This document shows positions 1-9,991 of a stretch of DNA of 64,000 bases, piece after piece; position 1 is the stretch's first letter; the number at the start of each line of letters is the position of its first letter. The stretch comes from Alphaproteobacteria bacterium (GTDB taxonomy: Bacteria; Pseudomonadota; Alphaproteobacteria; Rhizobiales; Rhizobiaceae): the NCBI GenBank assembly GCA_024742485.1, contig JANSYK010000001.1, positions 1 to 64,000 of the forward strand, read 5' to 3'. The notes beneath the pieces were generated by a model. It saw only the letters and a program-made list of their open reading frames with translations. It was not told the DNA's origin and searched no databases. The translations under genes and the position numbers were made by a program.

Positions 1-1
1 C

Positions 2-145
2 ACGGAGATGGTGATGCCTGGCGACAATGTGACGGTTGATGTTGAGCTGATCGTTCCGATCGCGATGGAAGAAAAGCTCCGCTTCGCCATCCGTGAAGGC
101 GGCCGTACCGTCGGCGCCGGCATCGTCGCAAGCATCACGGAATAA
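2..145 (+). CDS. tuf: Elongation factor Tu, C-terminal end (partial)
   Basis: The first 47 codons of the window read in frame to a TAA and match the last beta-barrel domain of EF-Tu, with the typical segments [12 protein letters not shown] and the terminal [15 protein letters not shown] followed by a short tail. EF-Tu delivers aminoacyl-tRNA to the ribosomal A site as a GTP complex. Only domain 3 is present because the gene begins upstream of the window. A tuf copy directly before rpsJ is the usual end of the str operon in proteobacteria. Confidence 0.97.
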   Translation, partial: TEMVMPGDNVTVDVELIVPIAMEEKLRFAIREGGRTVGAGIVASITE

Positions 146-155
146 AACCACACGT

Positions 156-192
156 CGTACGCGCCGGCTCATCCCGGCGCGTACGGCATTTT
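156..192 (+). terminator. Hairpin terminator after tuf
   Basis: A perfect 12-bp stem (156-167 with 174-185, loop of 6) starts 10 bases after the tuf stop. It is followed by GCATTTT, a short T run. It probably ends or attenuates transcription between the str operon and rpsJ. Confidence 0.7.
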
Positions 193-254
193 GGACGAGC
201 ATCAAACTGCCGGTTCGAGAGATCGAGGCAGTCTTGCAATGAAGGATAAGTCGA

Positions 255-563
255 ATGAACGGCCAGAATATCCGTATCCGCCTCAAGGCGTTTGATCATC
301 GGATTCTCGATGCCTCCACGCGTGAAATCGTGTCGACGGCCAAGCGGACCGGCGCCAGTGTGCGCGGGCCTGTCCCGCTGCCGACGCGGATCGAAAAATT
401 TACGGTCAACCGGTCGCCGCATATCGACAAGAAAAGCCGCGAACAGTTTGAGATGCGCACCCACAAACGCCTTCTCGACATCGTTGACCCGACACCGCAA
501 ACGGTCGATGCGCTGATGAAGCTCGATCTTGCTGCCGGTGTTGATGTGGAAATCAAGCTCTAA
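255..563 (+). CDS. rpsJ: 30S ribosomal protein S10
   Basis: 102 residues, the full family length, beginning [20 protein letters not shown]10 sits in the head of the small subunit and, as NusE, also takes part in transcription antitermination with NusB. It is the first gene of the S10 operon here. The ATG is preceded by AAGGAT at 242-247. The hairpin at 156-192 separates it from tuf, so a promoter is likely in the 100-base gap, although none stands out. Confidence 0.98.
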   Translation: MNGQNIRIRLKAFDHRILDASTREIVSTAKRTGASVRGPVPLPTRIEKFTVNRSPHIDKKSREQFEMRTHKRLLDIVDPTPQTVDALMKLDLAAGVDVEIKL

Positions 564-647
564 GGGGCTTTCTTTGGGACCGGTTGCGAAAAACCGAATT
601 CGGAACATCGCGCAAGACCGGGCTCAAACTACGACAAGGACGAACCA

Positions 648-1376
648 ATGCGTTCAGGTGTAATTGCACAGAAAGTGGGAATGACCCGCGTCTACAACGA
701 CGCAGGGGAACATGTCCCTGTGACGGTTTTGCGTCTTCAGGACTGTCAGGTCGTCGCCCAGCGGACCGAAGACAAGAATGGTTATACCGCCGTTCAGCTC
801 GGCGTTGGACTGGCCAAGCCCAAGAACACATCCAAGGCGATGCGCGGCCACTTTGCCGCTGCCAAGGTGGAACCCAAGGCCAAACTGGCCGAGTTTCGCG
901 TGTCCCAGGACAATATGCTTGATGTCGGTGCGGAAATCACCGCCGAGCATTTCGTCGCCGGCCAGAAGGTCGATGTGACCGGAACTTCGGTCGGTAAGGG
1001 TTTCGCCGGTGCCATGAAGCGGCACAATTTCGGCGGCCTTCGGGCAACCCACGGCGTATCGGTATCGCACCGCTCGCACGGTTCGACCGGTCAGTGTCAG
1101 GACCCCGGCAAGGTCTTCAAGGGCAAGAGAATGGCAGGCCACATGGGCAGCACCCGCGTGACCACACAGAACCTTGAGGTCGTCTCGACCGATACCGACC
1201 GTGGACTCATCCTCGTCAAGGGCGCTGTCCCTGGCTCGAAGGGGTCATGGATTATCGTCCGCGATGCAACAAAGGCCGGCATTCCGGCTGATGCGCCGCG
1301 TCCGGCGGGTCTGCGTGCAGCGGTTGCCGCCGCACAGGCCGCACCGGCAGAGCAGGCAAGTGAGGGAGCCGAGTGA
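648..1376 (+). CDS. rplC: 50S ribosomal protein L3
   Basis: 242 residues, starting [16 protein letters not shown] after an AAGGA ribosome-binding site at 636-640. L3 is an early assembly protein whose central loop reaches the peptidyl-transferase centre. The conserved basic stretch [20 protein letters not shown] is present, including the Gln that PrmB methylates in other bacteria. The alanine-rich C-terminal tail (about 25 residues, ending EQASEGAE) is an extension common in alphaproteobacteria. Its stop TGA shares its last base with the rplD start codon. Confidence 0.98.
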   Translation: MRSGVIAQKVGMTRVYNDAGEHVPVTVLRLQDCQVVAQRTEDKNGYTAVQLGVGLAKPKNTSKAMRGHFAAAKVEPKAKLAEFRVSQDNMLDVGAEITAEHFVAGQKVDVTGTSVGKGFAGAMKRHNFGGLRATHGVSVSHRSHGSTGQCQDPGKVFKGKRMAGHMGSTRVTTQNLEVVSTDTDRGLILVKGAVPGSKGSWIIVRDATKAGIPADAPRPAGLRAAVAAAQAAPAEQASEGAE

Positions 1377-1996
1377 TGGAATTGAAGGTCACCACACTTG
1401 AGGGCAAGGATGCCGGCAAGGTATCGCTGTCCGACACTGTATTCGGTCTGGAGCCGCGCAACGATATTCTCCAGCGCATGGTTCGCTGGCAGCTCGCGCG
1501 CAAGCAGCAGGGCACTCACAAATCGAAGGGTCGCTCGGAAATCAACCGGACCGGCGCCAAGATGTTCCGGCAGAAGGGAACAGGTCGCGCTCGCGCATCT
1601 TCGGCCCGCGCACCGCAGTTCCGCGGCGGCGGCAAGGCCCACGGTCCGGTAGCCCGCAGCCATGAGCACGGTCTTCCCAAGAAGGTCCGCGCCCTTGCAC
1701 TGCGCCATGCATTGTCGGCAAAGCTTCAGGCTGAAAGCCTGATCGTCGTCGACGATCTGGCCGCCAAGGAAGCCAAGACCAAGGCATTGACCGGCTCGCT
1801 TGAAAAACTGGGTCTGTCGAATGCACTGTTCGTGGGCGGATCCGAGCTGGACAACAACTTTAAGCTCGCAGCGCAAAATATTCCAAACGTGGATGTATTG
1901 CCTGTTCAGGGCATCAATGTTTACGACATTCTGCGGCGCGGCAAGCTGGTGCTTTCCAAATCCGCGGTTGAAGCTCTGGAGGAGCGGTTCAAATGA
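1376..1996 (+). CDS. rplD: 50S ribosomal protein L4
   Basis: 206 residues from the ATG at 1376, which gives the normal N-terminus [14 protein letters not shown] three bases upstream is possible but would lie inside the rplC end. L4 lines the exit tunnel; the tunnel loop is visible as the Gly/Arg-rich stretch around residues 55-90 ([20 protein letters not shown]). In enterobacteria L4 also represses the S10 operon; whether it does so here cannot be read from the sequence. The gene overlaps rplC by 1 base and rplW by 4 bases. Confidence 0.98.
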   Translation: MELKVTTLEGKDAGKVSLSDTVFGLEPRNDILQRMVRWQLARKQQGTHKSKGRSEINRTGAKMFRQKGTGRARASSARAPQFRGGGKAHGPVARSHEHGLPKKVRALALRHALSAKLQAESLIVVDDLAAKEAKTKALTGSLEKLGLSNALFVGGSELDNNFKLAAQNIPNVDVLPVQGINVYDILRRGKLVLSKSAVEALEERFK

Positions 1997-2286
1997 CGGA
2001 TCTTCGCCATTATGACGTGATCACCGCGCCGGTGATCACCGAAAAATCGACGATGGTTTCTGAACAGAACCAGGTCATTTTCAATGTCGCCAAGTCGGCG
2101 ACAAAGACGGAAATCAAAGCGGCTGTCGAAGCGCTGTTTGGTGTCAAGGTCAAGGCTGTCAACACCATGGTCCGCAAGGGCAAGGTCAAGCGTTTTCGCG
2201 GCACCGTTGGCCGGCAGAATGATGTGAAGAAGGCGATTGTCACGCTGGTTGACGGTGAATCCGTTGACGTGACGACTGGCCTTTGA
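1993..2286 (+). CDS. rplW: 50S ribosomal protein L23
   Basis: 97 residues, [20 protein letters not shown], with the conserved TEKST at the start of the fold. L23 sits at the tunnel exit and is the main docking point for trigger factor and SRP. Its ATGA start overlaps the rplD stop, so translation is probably coupled. Confidence 0.98.
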   Translation: MTDLRHYDVITAPVITEKSTMVSEQNQVIFNVAKSATKTEIKAAVEALFGVKVKAVNTMVRKGKVKRFRGTVGRQNDVKKAIVTLVDGESVDVTTGL

Positions 2287-2314
2287 CGGTTAGCCCAGGG
2301 AAAGAAGAAGACAA

Positions 2315-3151
2315 ATGGCACTGAAATCTTTCAATCCGACGACACCAAGCCAGCGTCAGCTGGTCATTGTTGATCGTTCGGGTCTGTACAAGGGCAAGCC
2401 GGTCAAGGCGTTGACGGAAGGCCTTTCATCCAAGGGTGGCCGCAACAATGCCGGTCGCATGACGGTTCGTCACCGCGGTGGTGGCCACAAGCGGACATAC
2501 CGCAAGATCGACTTCAAGCGTCGCAAATATGACGTGGAAGGAACGGTTGAGCGGATCGAATACGATCCAAACCGCACGGCCTTCATCGCTCTTGTCAACT
2601 ATTCGGATGGTGAGCAGGCCTACATTCTTGCACCTCAGCGGCTTGCTGCTGGTGACAAGGTCATCGCCTCGCGGTCCGCGGTCGACGTCAAGCCCGGCAA
2701 CACGATGCCCTTGCAGACAATGCCGGTCGGAACGATTGTCCACAATGTCGAGATGAAGCCCGGCAAGGGCGGTCAGATTGCACGGTCGGCAGGCACATAT
2801 GTTCAATTGGTCGGACGTGACCAGGGCATGGCCATCCTGCGGTTGAATTCGGGCGAACAGCGCCTGGTTTCCGGAAGCTGCCTGGCAACGGTCGGTGCGG
2901 TGTCCAACCCGGACAATTCCAACCGCAATGACGGCAAGGCCGGTCGGTCCCGCTGGCTCGGCAAGCGGCCGAGTGTCCGTGGTGTCGTGATGAACCCGAT
3001 CGACCACCCTCACGGTGGTGGTGAAGGGCGTACATCCGGCGGCCGCCATCCGGTAACCCCCTGGGGTAAGCCGACCAAGGGCAAGCGGACCCGGTCGAAC
3101 AAATTGACCGACAAGTTCATCATGCGCTCGCGTCATCAGCGCAAGAAATAA
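2315..3151 (+). CDS. rplB: 50S ribosomal protein L2
   Basis: 278 residues, full length. L2 binds 23S rRNA near the peptidyl-transferase centre and bridges the subunits. The C-terminal signature [20 protein letters not shown] contains the conserved histidine needed for peptidyl transfer in other bacteria. A purine-rich site (GGGAAAGAAGAAG) lies just before the ATG. It is 28 bases after rplW. Confidence 0.98.
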   Translation: MALKSFNPTTPSQRQLVIVDRSGLYKGKPVKALTEGLSSKGGRNNAGRMTVRHRGGGHKRTYRKIDFKRRKYDVEGTVERIEYDPNRTAFIALVNYSDGEQAYILAPQRLAAGDKVIASRSAVDVKPGNTMPLQTMPVGTIVHNVEMKPGKGGQIARSAGTYVQLVGRDQGMAILRLNSGEQRLVSGSCLATVGAVSNPDNSNRNDGKAGRSRWLGKRPSVRGVVMNPIDHPHGGGEGRTSGGRHPVTPWGKPTKGKRTRSNKLTDKFIMRSRHQRKK

Positions 3152-3166
3152 GAGAGGAAGTCTCAA

Positions 3167-3445
3167 GTGGCTCGTTCAGTATGGAAAGGTCCGTTTGTTG
3201 ACGGTTATCTTCTCAAGAAAGCTGAGAAGGTGCGGGAAAGCGGCCGAAACGAAGTGATCAAGACTTGGAGCCGTCGCTCCACGGTCCTGCCGCAATTCGT
3301 CGGTCTGACATTCGGCGTCTACAACGGCAGCAAGCATATTCCGGTATCCGTGTCCGAGGACATGGTCGGACACAAGCTCGGTGAATTTTCCCCGACCCGG
3401 ACCTATTACGGTCACGGTGCGGACAAGAAAGCGAAGAGGAAGTAG
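3167..3445 (+). CDS. rpsS: 30S ribosomal protein S19
   Basis: 92 residues from a GTG start, [16 protein letters not shown], the standard N-terminus. GAGAGGAAG at 3152-3160 is the ribosome-binding site and supports GTG rather than a later start. S19 is in the 30S head, contacting S13 and the A-site finger. GTG starts are used in this cluster also by rpsM. Confidence 0.97.
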   Translation: MARSVWKGPFVDGYLLKKAEKVRESGRNEVIKTWSRRSTVLPQFVGLTFGVYNGSKHIPVSVSEDMVGHKLGEFSPTRTYYGHGADKKAKRK

Positions 3446-3447
3446 CA

Positions 3448-3837
3448 ATGGGCAAGGCCAAGGCCGAGCGCAGGCTGAAGGATAACGAGGCAAAAGCTGT
3501 TGCCCGTACGATCCGCATCAGCCCGCAGAAGCTCAATCTCGTGGCATCGATGATCCGCGGGAAAAAAGTCGATCGCGCCCTCGCGGACCTGGAATTTTCG
3601 TGCAAGCGGATTTCCGAAACGGTCAAGAAGACGCTGGAATCGGCGATTGCCAATGCGGAAAACAACCACGACCTGGATGTTGATACGCTGGTGGTTGCGG
3701 AAGCCTATGTCGGAAAGTCCGTCGTCATGAAACGTTTTCGCGCCCGCGGCCGTGGCCGTGCGTCGCGTATCGAAAAACCCTTTTCTCACTTGACGATCAT
3801 TGTTCGTGAAGTCGAGGAAACTGAGGAGGCCGCATAA
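3448..3837 (+). CDS. rplV: 50S ribosomal protein L22
   Basis: 129 residues. L22 contributes the second loop of the exit-tunnel constriction; the loop region reads [20 protein letters not shown], as in the family, and is the site of macrolide-resistance changes in other species. The GAGGAAG site overlaps the end of rpsS, and only 2 bases separate the genes. Confidence 0.97.
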   Translation: MGKAKAERRLKDNEAKAVARTIRISPQKLNLVASMIRGKKVDRALADLEFSCKRISETVKKTLESAIANAENNHDLDVDTLVVAEAYVGKSVVMKRFRARGRGRASRIEKPFSHLTIIVREVEETEEAA

Positions 3838-4544
3838 TGGGCCAGAAGACTAATCCGATCGGTTTTCGTCTTGGGATCAACCGCACCTGGGATTCACGCT
3901 GGTTCGCCGAAAAGGGCGAATATGGCGATCTCCTTCAGGAAGATCTGAAGATCCGCGATTACCTGACCCGGGAACTCAAGCAGGCAGCCATTTCCAAGGT
4001 TGTCATCGAGCGTCCGCACAAGAAGTGCCGCATTTCGATCCACTCTGCCCGTCCGGGTCTGATCATCGGCAAGAAGGGCGCGGATATCGAGAAGCTGCGC
4101 CGCAAATTGTCGGTCATGACGAATTCGGAAACGCACCTCAATATCGTTGAAGTCCGCAAGCCGGAAGTCGATGCGACATTGGTTGCCCAGTCGATTGCCC
4201 AGCAGCTTGAGCGCCGCGTCGCGTTCCGCCGCGCCATGAAGCGCGCCGTTCAGTCGGCCATGCGGCTTGGCGCCGAAGGCATCCGGATCACCTGTGGCGG
4301 TCGTCTCGGCGGTGCCGAGATTGCCAGGACGGAATGGTACCGCGAAGGGCGTGTTCCGCTTCACACACTGCGGGCCGACATCGATTACGGCACGGCCGAA
4401 GCCCACACCGCCTATGGCGTTTGCGGCATCAAGGTCTGGATCTTCAAGGGCGAAATCCTTGAACATGATCCGATGGCCTCCGAGCGTCGTGCCATTGAAA
4501 GTGACAACCAGGGCGGTGGCGGACGTCGCCGCGAGCACGCGTAG
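3837..4544 (+). CDS. rpsC: 30S ribosomal protein S3
   Basis: 235 residues with an N-terminal KH domain containing [13 protein letters not shown] (about residues 75-87) and the C-terminal S3 domain. S3 lines the mRNA entry channel and helps helicase activity with S4 and S5. The ATG shares one base with the rplV stop. The tail [12 protein letters not shown] is rich in glycine and arginine. Confidence 0.98.
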   Translation: MGQKTNPIGFRLGINRTWDSRWFAEKGEYGDLLQEDLKIRDYLTRELKQAAISKVVIERPHKKCRISIHSARPGLIIGKKGADIEKLRRKLSVMTNSETHLNIVEVRKPEVDATLVAQSIAQQLERRVAFRRAMKRAVQSAMRLGAEGIRITCGGRLGGAEIARTEWYREGRVPLHTLRADIDYGTAEAHTAYGVCGIKVWIFKGEILEHDPMASERRAIESDNQGGGGRRREHA

Positions 4545-4580
4545 TCATAAGCGCGGCAAGTCAGTTCGGAGAATAGAAAT

Positions 4581-4994
4581 ATGTTGCAGCCAAAGCGTAC
4601 AAAGTACCGCAAGCAGCACAAGGGTCGCATCAAGGGTATCGCGCCCGGCGGAACATCGCTGACCTTCGGATCCTATGGCCTGAAGGCTCAGGAACCCGAT
4701 CGCGTCAACGCACGGCAGATCGAAGCTGCCCGTCGTGCGATCACCCGCCACATGAAGCGTGCCGGTCGTGTGTGGATCCGCATTTTCCCCGATACGCCGG
4801 TCACCTCGAAGCCGACCGAAGTGCGCATGGGTAAAGGCAAGGGATCGGTTGATTTCTGGGCCTGCAAGGTCAAGCCGGGCCGGATCATGTTCGAGATCGA
4901 CGGCGTCAATGAAGAGATCGCACGCGAGGCGCTGCGCCTTGGCGCGGCAAAGCTCTCGGTCAAGACGCGCTTCGTTCAGCGTATTGCAGAGTAG
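4581..4994 (+). CDS. rplP: 50S ribosomal protein L16
   Basis: 137 residues, [20 protein letters not shown]16 helps place aminoacyl-tRNA in the A site; the conserved segment [20 protein letters not shown] lies at about residues 60-80. It starts 36 bases after rpsC. Confidence 0.98.
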   Translation: MLQPKRTKYRKQHKGRIKGIAPGGTSLTFGSYGLKAQEPDRVNARQIEAARRAITRHMKRAGRVWIRIFPDTPVTSKPTEVRMGKGKGSVDFWACKVKPGRIMFEIDGVNEEIAREALRLGAAKLSVKTRFVQRIAE

Positions 4995-5005
4995 GAAGCC
5001 AAGCC

Positions 5006-5206
5006 ATGAAACCCGCAGATATCCGTGCCATGAGCGCCGACCAGCTGACCGATGAAATCGCCAAGCTGAAGAAAGAGCAGTTCAACCTGCGTTTCCAGAA
5101 GGCGACCGGCCAGCTCGAAAAGACATCGCGCGTCAAGGAAGTTCGCCGCGATATTGCCCGCATCAAGACAATAGCCCGCCAGAAGGCGGCAGAAGCCAAG
5201 GTCTAA
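5006..5206 (+). CDS. rpmC: 50S ribosomal protein L29
   Basis: 66 residues forming the two-helix hairpin typical of L29 ([21 protein letters not shown], then a basic second helix). It sits beside L23 at the tunnel exit. It is placed between rplP and rpsQ in the standard order. Confidence 0.97.
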   Translation: MKPADIRAMSADQLTDEIAKLKKEQFNLRFQKATGQLEKTSRVKEVRRDIARIKTIARQKAAEAKV

Positions 5207-5217
5207 AGGACAAACAA

Positions 5218-5454
5218 ATGCCAAAACGCATTCTGCAGGGCACCGTCGTCAGCGACAAGAGCGACAAAACCGTCGTCGTCAAGGTCGAACGCCGTTTTGC
5301 TCACCCGATGTTCAGAAAGACCGTGCGTCGCTCGAAGAAATACAAGGCGCACGACGAGACGAACCAGTTCAAGACCGGTGATGCGGTTTCCATTGAGGAA
5401 TGCGCACCGATCTCCAAGGACAAGCGCTGGACGGTGGTTACCGAACAGGCCTGA
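5218..5454 (+). CDS. rpsQ: 30S ribosomal protein S17
   Basis: 78 residues, an OB-fold protein that binds 16S rRNA helices 7 and 11 early in 30S assembly. The family core [17 protein letters not shown] is present. AAAGGA at 5205-5210 serves as ribosome-binding site. A 75-base spacer follows, holding a GC-rich stem region (about 5478-5510) before rplN. Confidence 0.97.
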   Translation: MPKRILQGTVVSDKSDKTVVVKVERRFAHPMFRKTVRRSKKYKAHDETNQFKTGDAVSIEECAPISKDKRWTVVTEQA

Positions 5455-5529
5455 TCCAGCAACGTGAAACAATGCTAACGGCCGGGGCGGGCAAGTGCCC
5501 TCCGGTTCAATGAAAGAAGGCGGTCTGAC

Positions 5530-5898
5530 ATGATTCAGATGCAAACAAACCTCGACGTCGCCGACAATTCCGGTGCCCGTCGTGTCATGTGCATCAAGGT
5601 GCTGGGCGGCTCGAAGCGGAAATACGCTTCCGTTGGAGACATTATCGTTGTCTCCGTCAAGGAAGCCATCCCGCGCGGCCGCGTCAAGAAGGGCGATGTC
5701 ATGAGAGCTGTGGTCGTACGCACAGCCAAGGATATTCGTCGGCCAGACGGAAGCGTCATTCGCTTCGACAAGAATGCTGCTGTTCTGGTGGACAACAAGA
5801 AAGATCCCATCGGCACCCGTATCTTCGGACCGGTTCCGCGTGAATTGCGCGCCAAGAGCCACATGAAGATCATCTCGCTGGCGCCGGAAGTTCTGTAA
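5530..5898 (+). CDS. rplN: 50S ribosomal protein L14
   Basis: 122 residues, [20 protein letters not shown], the highly conserved N-terminus. L14 forms bridges to the small subunit and is the docking site of the silencing factor RsfS. First gene of the spc part of the cluster; no clear promoter was identified in the 75-base gap before it. Confidence 0.98.
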   Translation: MIQMQTNLDVADNSGARRVMCIKVLGGSKRKYASVGDIIVVSVKEAIPRGRVKKGDVMRAVVVRTAKDIRRPDGSVIRFDKNAAVLVDNKKDPIGTRIFGPVPRELRAKSHMKIISLAPEVL

Positions 5899-5908
5899 GG
5901 AGAAGACG

Positions 5909-6220
5909 ATGCAGAAGATCCGTAAAGGCGACAGTGTCGTGGTCCTGACAGGCAAGGACAAAGGCCGCACCGGTGAGGTGATCCAGGTCCTGCCAAAGGA
6001 AAACCGGGCATTTGTCCGCGGTATCAACATGGTCAAGCGTCACCAGCGCCAGACCCAGACCGAACAGGCCGGTATCGTCAACAAGGAAGCATCCTTGCAT
6101 CTGTCGAACCTGGCGATTGCCGGTTCCGACGGAAAGCCGACCCGGGTGGGTTTCAAGGTCAATGACGACGGCACGAAGGTGCGCGTAGCCAAGCGTTCTG
6201 GAGAAGTAATCGATGGCTGA
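5909..6220 (+). CDS. rplX: 50S ribosomal protein L24
   Basis: 103 residues with an N-terminal KOW motif ([20 protein letters not shown], residues 3-22). L24 is an assembly initiator that binds the 5' end of 23S rRNA. Ribosome-binding site GGAGAAG directly upstream. Its last 8 bases overlap rplE. Confidence 0.98.
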   Translation: MQKIRKGDSVVVLTGKDKGRTGEVIQVLPKENRAFVRGINMVKRHQRQTQTEQAGIVNKEASLHLSNLAIAGSDGKPTRVGFKVNDDGTKVRVAKRSGEVIDG

Positions 6221-6770
6221 GGCAACATATGAGCCACGGCTCAAAACCGAATATAATGATCGCATCCGCAGCGCGATGCAGGAGAAGTTCTCCTACGCGA
6301 ATGTGATGGAGATCCCGCGGGTCGAGAAGATCGTCCTCAATATGGGCGTTGGCGAGTCCACAGCCGATTCCAAAAAGCCTGCTGTGGCTGCCGAAGATCT
6401 TGCGGCCATCGCCGGCCAGCGGCCAGTGATCACCCGTGCGCGCAAGTCCATCGCCGGCTTCAAGGTCCGCGAAGAGATGCCGCTCGGCGCCAAGGTCACT
6501 TTGCGCAAGAAGCGCATGTATGAATTTATGGATCGGCTGGTCAATATTGCCCTGCCGCGGGTTCGCGACTTTCGCGGATTGAACCCGAAAAGCTTTGACG
6601 GCCACGGCAATTTCGCCATGGGCATCAAGGAGCACATTGTGTTCCCGGAGGTCAATTACGACAAGGTTGACCAGATGTGGGGCATGGACATCATCGTTTG
6701 TACGACGGCGAAATCGGATGACGAAGCGCGGGCTCTTTTGACAGAGTTCAACTTCCCGTTCCGTCAGTAA
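6213..6770 (+). CDS. rplE: 50S ribosomal protein L5
   Basis: 185 residues. L5 binds 5S rRNA in the central protuberance with L18 and contacts P-site tRNA. The conserved [10 protein letters not shown]-type segment is seen as [18 protein letters not shown]. Overlaps the end of rplX, consistent with coupled translation. Confidence 0.98.
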   Translation: MAEATYEPRLKTEYNDRIRSAMQEKFSYANVMEIPRVEKIVLNMGVGESTADSKKPAVAAEDLAAIAGQRPVITRARKSIAGFKVREEMPLGAKVTLRKKRMYEFMDRLVNIALPRVRDFRGLNPKSFDGHGNFAMGIKEHIVFPEVNYDKVDQMWGMDIIVCTTAKSDDEARALLTEFNFPFRQ

Positions 6771-6796
6771 CGGCAAGCGTAGAGAGGATATTTGAC

Positions 6797-7102
6797 ATGG
6801 CTAAGGTTAGCGCAGTCGAAAAGAACAAACGCCGTCGCAAATTGGTTGCCCAGCACGCTGAAAGGCGCGCGGAACTCAAGGCGATAATCAAGAACCAGGA
6901 AACGCCGATCGAAGAGCGTTTTCAGGCGACGCTGAAGCTTGCCGAAATGCCGCGGGACGGCTCCAAGACACGCATTCGCAACCGTTGCGAAGTGTCTGGC
7001 CGCCCAAGAGCCTATTATCGCAAGTTGAAAATGTCCCGTATCGCGCTGCGTGAACTGGGTTCGCTCGGCCGGGTTCCGGGCATCGTCAAGTCAAGCTGGT
7101 AA
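6797..7102 (+). CDS. rpsN: 30S ribosomal protein S14, long zinc-free form
   Basis: 101 residues, the C-minus form: it lacks the paired CxxC zinc motifs of the 61-residue type and ends [20 protein letters not shown] plus the tail [10 protein letters not shown]14 binds the 30S head near S3 and S10. Lies between rplE and rpsH in the usual order. Confidence 0.97.
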   Translation: MAKVSAVEKNKRRRKLVAQHAERRAELKAIIKNQETPIEERFQATLKLAEMPRDGSKTRIRNRCEVSGRPRAYYRKLKMSRIALRELGSLGRVPGIVKSSW

Positions 7103-7114
7103 GGAGACGGGCAA

Positions 7115-7513
7115 ATGTCAATGACTGATCCTCTGGGCGATATGCTCACCCGAATCCGCAATGCCGCAGGTCGCCGCAAGTCCACCGTGACAACGCCGGC
7201 TTCCAAGCTGCGCGCACGCGTGCTCGATGTGTTGCAGACCGAAGGCTATATCCGTGGATATTCGGAAGTCAGCTATGATGACGGCAAGGCCGAAATCAAT
7301 ATCGAGCTGAAATATTACGAGGGCGCATCGGTGATCCGCGAGATCGCACGGGTGTCCAAGCCGGGCCGCCGGGTTTATGTCTCGGTCAAGTCCATTCCGC
7401 AGGTCGCGAACGGCCTCGGCATTTCCATCCTTTCGACCCCGAAAGGTGTGATGGCCGATCATGAGGCGCGCGAACAGAATGTTGGTGGTGAGGTGCTCTG
7501 TCACATCTTCTGA
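7115..7513 (+). CDS. rpsH: 30S ribosomal protein S8
   Basis: 132 residues, [18 protein letters not shown]8 binds the central domain of 16S rRNA; in E. coli it also represses the spc operon. AAGGAGACGGG is just upstream. An ATG two codons further in (MTDPLGD) is an equally good start. The C-terminus GGEVLCHIF matches the family. Confidence 0.98.
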   Translation: MSMTDPLGDMLTRIRNAAGRRKSTVTTPASKLRARVLDVLQTEGYIRGYSEVSYDDGKAEINIELKYYEGASVIREIARVSKPGRRVYVSVKSIPQVANGLGISILSTPKGVMADHEAREQNVGGEVLCHIF

Positions 7514-7552
7514 TGTGGCGGGTCCTCCATAACGGTCAGACAGGTTTGAACA

Positions 7553-8086
7553 ATGTCTCGTATCGGTAAGAAGCCCGTTTCGGTTCCCGCAGGCGTCACA
7601 GCGACGGTCGAGGGACAGAAGGTCACTGCAAAGGGACCGAAGGGCGAATTGAGCTACGTCGTCAATGACGAAGTGCTCGTGAAAATGCAGGAAAACGAAC
7701 TGGTCATTTCCCCCGGCAACCAGTCGAAGGATGCCCGTTCGAAATGGGGCATGACCCGCACGATGCTCGAAAACATCGTGACCGGTGTTTCCAATGGTTT
7801 TGAGCGCAAGCTGGAAATCAACGGCGTTGGTTACCGTGCGGCAATGCAGGGCAAGAACCTTCAGCTCGCGCTGGGTTTCAGCCACGATGTCGTTTTCGAG
7901 GCACCGGACGGCATCACGCTTGCCTGCCCGAAGCCTACGGAGATCGTGGTGTCCGGCATCGACAAGCAGCAGGTCGGCCAGGTCGCCGCGGAAATCCGCA
8001 AATTCCGCAAGCCGGAGCCCTATAAGGGCAAGGGCGTGAAATATGCCGAAGAGCGGATTGTCCGCAAAGAAGGCAAGAAGAAGTAA
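7553..8086 (+). CDS. rplF: 50S ribosomal protein L6
   Basis: 177 residues, [21 protein letters not shown], two repeated alpha/beta domains. L6 lies at the base of the L7/L12 stalk near the factor-binding site. The C-terminal signature [13 protein letters not shown] is intact. Starts 39 bases after rpsH. Confidence 0.98.
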   Translation: MSRIGKKPVSVPAGVTATVEGQKVTAKGPKGELSYVVNDEVLVKMQENELVISPGNQSKDARSKWGMTRTMLENIVTGVSNGFERKLEINGVGYRAAMQGKNLQLALGFSHDVVFEAPDGITLACPKPTEIVVSGIDKQQVGQVAAEIRKFRKPEPYKGKGVKYAEERIVRKEGKKK

Positions 8087-8097
8087 GGAGCACCCAG

Positions 8098-8460
8098 ATG
8101 GCCAGCAGGAAAAATACGCTTGCGCGTCGTGCAGGGCGCGTCCGCCGCCAGGTGAAGTCGGTTGCCAATGGCCGTCCGCGCCTGTCGGTTCACCGGTCTT
8201 CGAAGAACATCTATGCGCAGATCATCGATGATGTGGCCGGCAATACGCTGGCTGCCGCATCGACGCTTGATGCGGATCTTCGCAAGGCGTTGAAAACCGG
8301 AGCGGACACAGAAGCCGCGGCCGCTGTCGGCAAGCTCGTTGCCGAACGCGCGTCGAAGGCCGGAATCAAGGACGTTGTCTTTGATCGTGGCGCATTCATC
8401 TATCACGGCCGTGTCAAGGCGCTGGCGGAAGCCGCGCGTGAACATGGCTTGAATTTCTAA
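8098..8460 (+). CDS. rplR: 50S ribosomal protein L18
   Basis: 120 residues with the arginine-rich N-terminus that binds 5S rRNA and the C-terminal [20 protein letters not shown] signature. AAGGAG lies at 8085-8090, overlapping the rplF stop region. Confidence 0.98.
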   Translation: MASRKNTLARRAGRVRRQVKSVANGRPRLSVHRSSKNIYAQIIDDVAGNTLAAASTLDADLRKALKTGADTEAAAAVGKLVAERASKAGIKDVVFDRGAFIYHGRVKALAEAAREHGLNF

Positions 8461-8502
8461 CCAGCTCACCGTTGCACCCGGAAAAGAAAAAGGACAAGGA
8501 CA

Positions 8503-9063
8503 ATGGCAAGAGATGCGCGCCGCGACAATCGCGGCAGGGACGATGACCGCGACAGCGAATTTGTCGACAAGCTCGTTCACATCAACCGCGTGGCGAAAGT
8601 TGTTAAGGGTGGCCGTCGTTTCGGCTTTGCCGCCCTGGTCGTCGTCGGTGACCAGAAGGGCCGTGTCGGCTTTGGCCACGGCAAGGCACGCGAAGTGCCC
8701 GAAGCGATCCGCAAGGCGACGGAAGCTGCCAAGCGCACGATGATTTTCGTTCCGCTGCGTTCCGGCCGCACCCTGCACCATGATGTTCACGGACGTCACG
8801 GCGCCGGAAAGGTGCTGCTGCGCTCGGCAAAGGCCGGTACGGGCATCATTGCCGGTGGCCCGATGCGCGCCGTTTTCGAAACACTCGGCATGCAGGATGT
8901 GGTCGCCAAATCAACCGGTTCGTCCAATCCCTACAACATGGTGCGGGCGACATTCGACGCTCTCAAGAGCCAGATGCATCCGAAGGACATCGCAGCCCAG
9001 CGCGGACTGAAATACTCCACGCTGCAGGCGCGCCGTGCTTCGATCGTCGGTACCGAAGAATAG
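8503..9063 (+). CDS. rpsE: 30S ribosomal protein S5
   Basis: 186 residues. An aspartate/arginine-rich N-terminus ([17 protein letters not shown]) precedes the S5 double-stranded-RNA-binding fold ([20 protein letters not shown]) and C-terminal domain. S5 is involved in decoding fidelity and mRNA entry. Upstream site AAAAAGGACAAGGACA. Confidence 0.98.
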   Translation: MARDARRDNRGRDDDRDSEFVDKLVHINRVAKVVKGGRRFGFAALVVVGDQKGRVGFGHGKAREVPEAIRKATEAAKRTMIFVPLRSGRTLHHDVHGRHGAGKVLLRSAKAGTGIIAGGPMRAVFETLGMQDVVAKSTGSSNPYNMVRATFDALKSQMHPKDIAAQRGLKYSTLQARRASIVGTEE

Positions 9064-9076
9064 GAAGCGCTTCGCT

Positions 9077-9277
9077 ATGGCTGAGAAAAAGACAGGCAAG
9101 ACGGTCACGGTCGAACAGATCGGCAGCCCGATTCGCCGCCCCGGTGATCAGCGTCAGACGCTGGTTGGCCTGGGACTGAACAAGATGCATCGCCGTCGCA
9201 CACTGGAAGACACACCCTCCGTGCGTGGCATGATCCGCAAGGTAAGACACCTCGTGCGCGTCGTCGACGAAGCCTGA
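9077..9277 (+). CDS. rpmD: 50S ribosomal protein L30
   Basis: 66 residues from the ATG at 9077 ([20 protein letters not shown]). A longer reading frame reaches back to 9035 inside rpsE, but the AGGAAG at 9062-9067 and the family length support 9077. L30 is a small, single-domain protein that binds helices of 23S rRNA. Confidence 0.96.
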   Translation: MAEKKTGKTVTVEQIGSPIRRPGDQRQTLVGLGLNKMHRRRTLEDTPSVRGMIRKVRHLVRVVDEA

Positions 9278-9291
9278 GGGGAGTGGAAACA

Positions 9292-9771
9292 ATGAAACTG
9301 AATGAACTTCGCGATATCGATGGCGCGTCCAAGCCACGCAAGCGCGTCGGCCGCGGCATCGGCTCGGGCACCGGCAAGACCGGTGGCCGGGGTGTCAAGG
9401 GTCAGAAATCACGCTCGGGTGTTGCCATCAAGGGCTTTGAGGGCGGCCAGATGCCGATCTACCGCCGGCTTCCGAAACGCGGTTTCACGAATATTTTTGC
9501 AAAAAAATTCAATGTCGTATCGGTCGGCCGCCTTCAGGCCGCGATTGACGCCAAGAAGCTTGACGCCAAAAAGACGATTGACGTCGCCGCGCTGATTGCA
9601 GCCGGCGTCGTACGCCGGGAAAAGGACGGTGTTCGGGTGCTTTCCGATGGGGAACTGAAAGCGAAGGTCACTCTGGAAGTGGCCGGCGCATCGAAATCGG
9701 CCATCGAAAAGATCGAAAAGGCCGGCGGCTCGATCAAGCTTCTGGCTCCGGTCAAGGAAGCTGCCGAATAA
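9292..9771 (+). CDS. rplO: 50S ribosomal protein L15
   Basis: 159 residues from the ATG at 9292, giving the normal [24 protein letters not shown] at 9283 is in frame but lies inside the GAGGGGAG ribosome-binding site. The glycine/lysine-rich extended N-terminus ([18 protein letters not shown]) threads through 23S rRNA. Last gene before the 220-base gap to secY. Confidence 0.97.
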   Translation: MKLNELRDIDGASKPRKRVGRGIGSGTGKTGGRGVKGQKSRSGVAIKGFEGGQMPIYRRLPKRGFTNIFAKKFNVVSVGRLQAAIDAKKLDAKKTIDVAALIAAGVVRREKDGVRVLSDGELKAKVTLEVAGASKSAIEKIEKAGGSIKLLAPVKEAAE

Positions 9772-9784
9772 TAGGAACAACGTG

Positions 9785-9807
9785 GCCCGATGCGGTTTGC
9801 ATCGGGC
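9785..9807 (+). terminator. Hairpin between rplO and secY
   Basis: Perfect 9-bp inverted repeat (9785-9793 and 9799-9807, loop GGTTT) 13 bases after the rplO stop. There is no T run after it, so it is more likely an RNA-stability or partial-attenuation structure than a full terminator. The rest of the 220-base gap before secY shows no gene. Confidence 0.45.
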
Positions 9808-9991
9808 TGTATCGTTCCCATATGGATGAAGCGGTGCCTTCGGGAGGACACGGTACCGTGAAGAATTTTGCGGGAGCGCCGCTTATCAAGGGGCAGGGGC
9901 TTTGATATGAAGGCGCTCTCGACACAGCAATAGCGACGCATTTCGAAAGGGTTGAAAGCCTCTCCCGAAATGCCGTCTGGCGGAGATATGC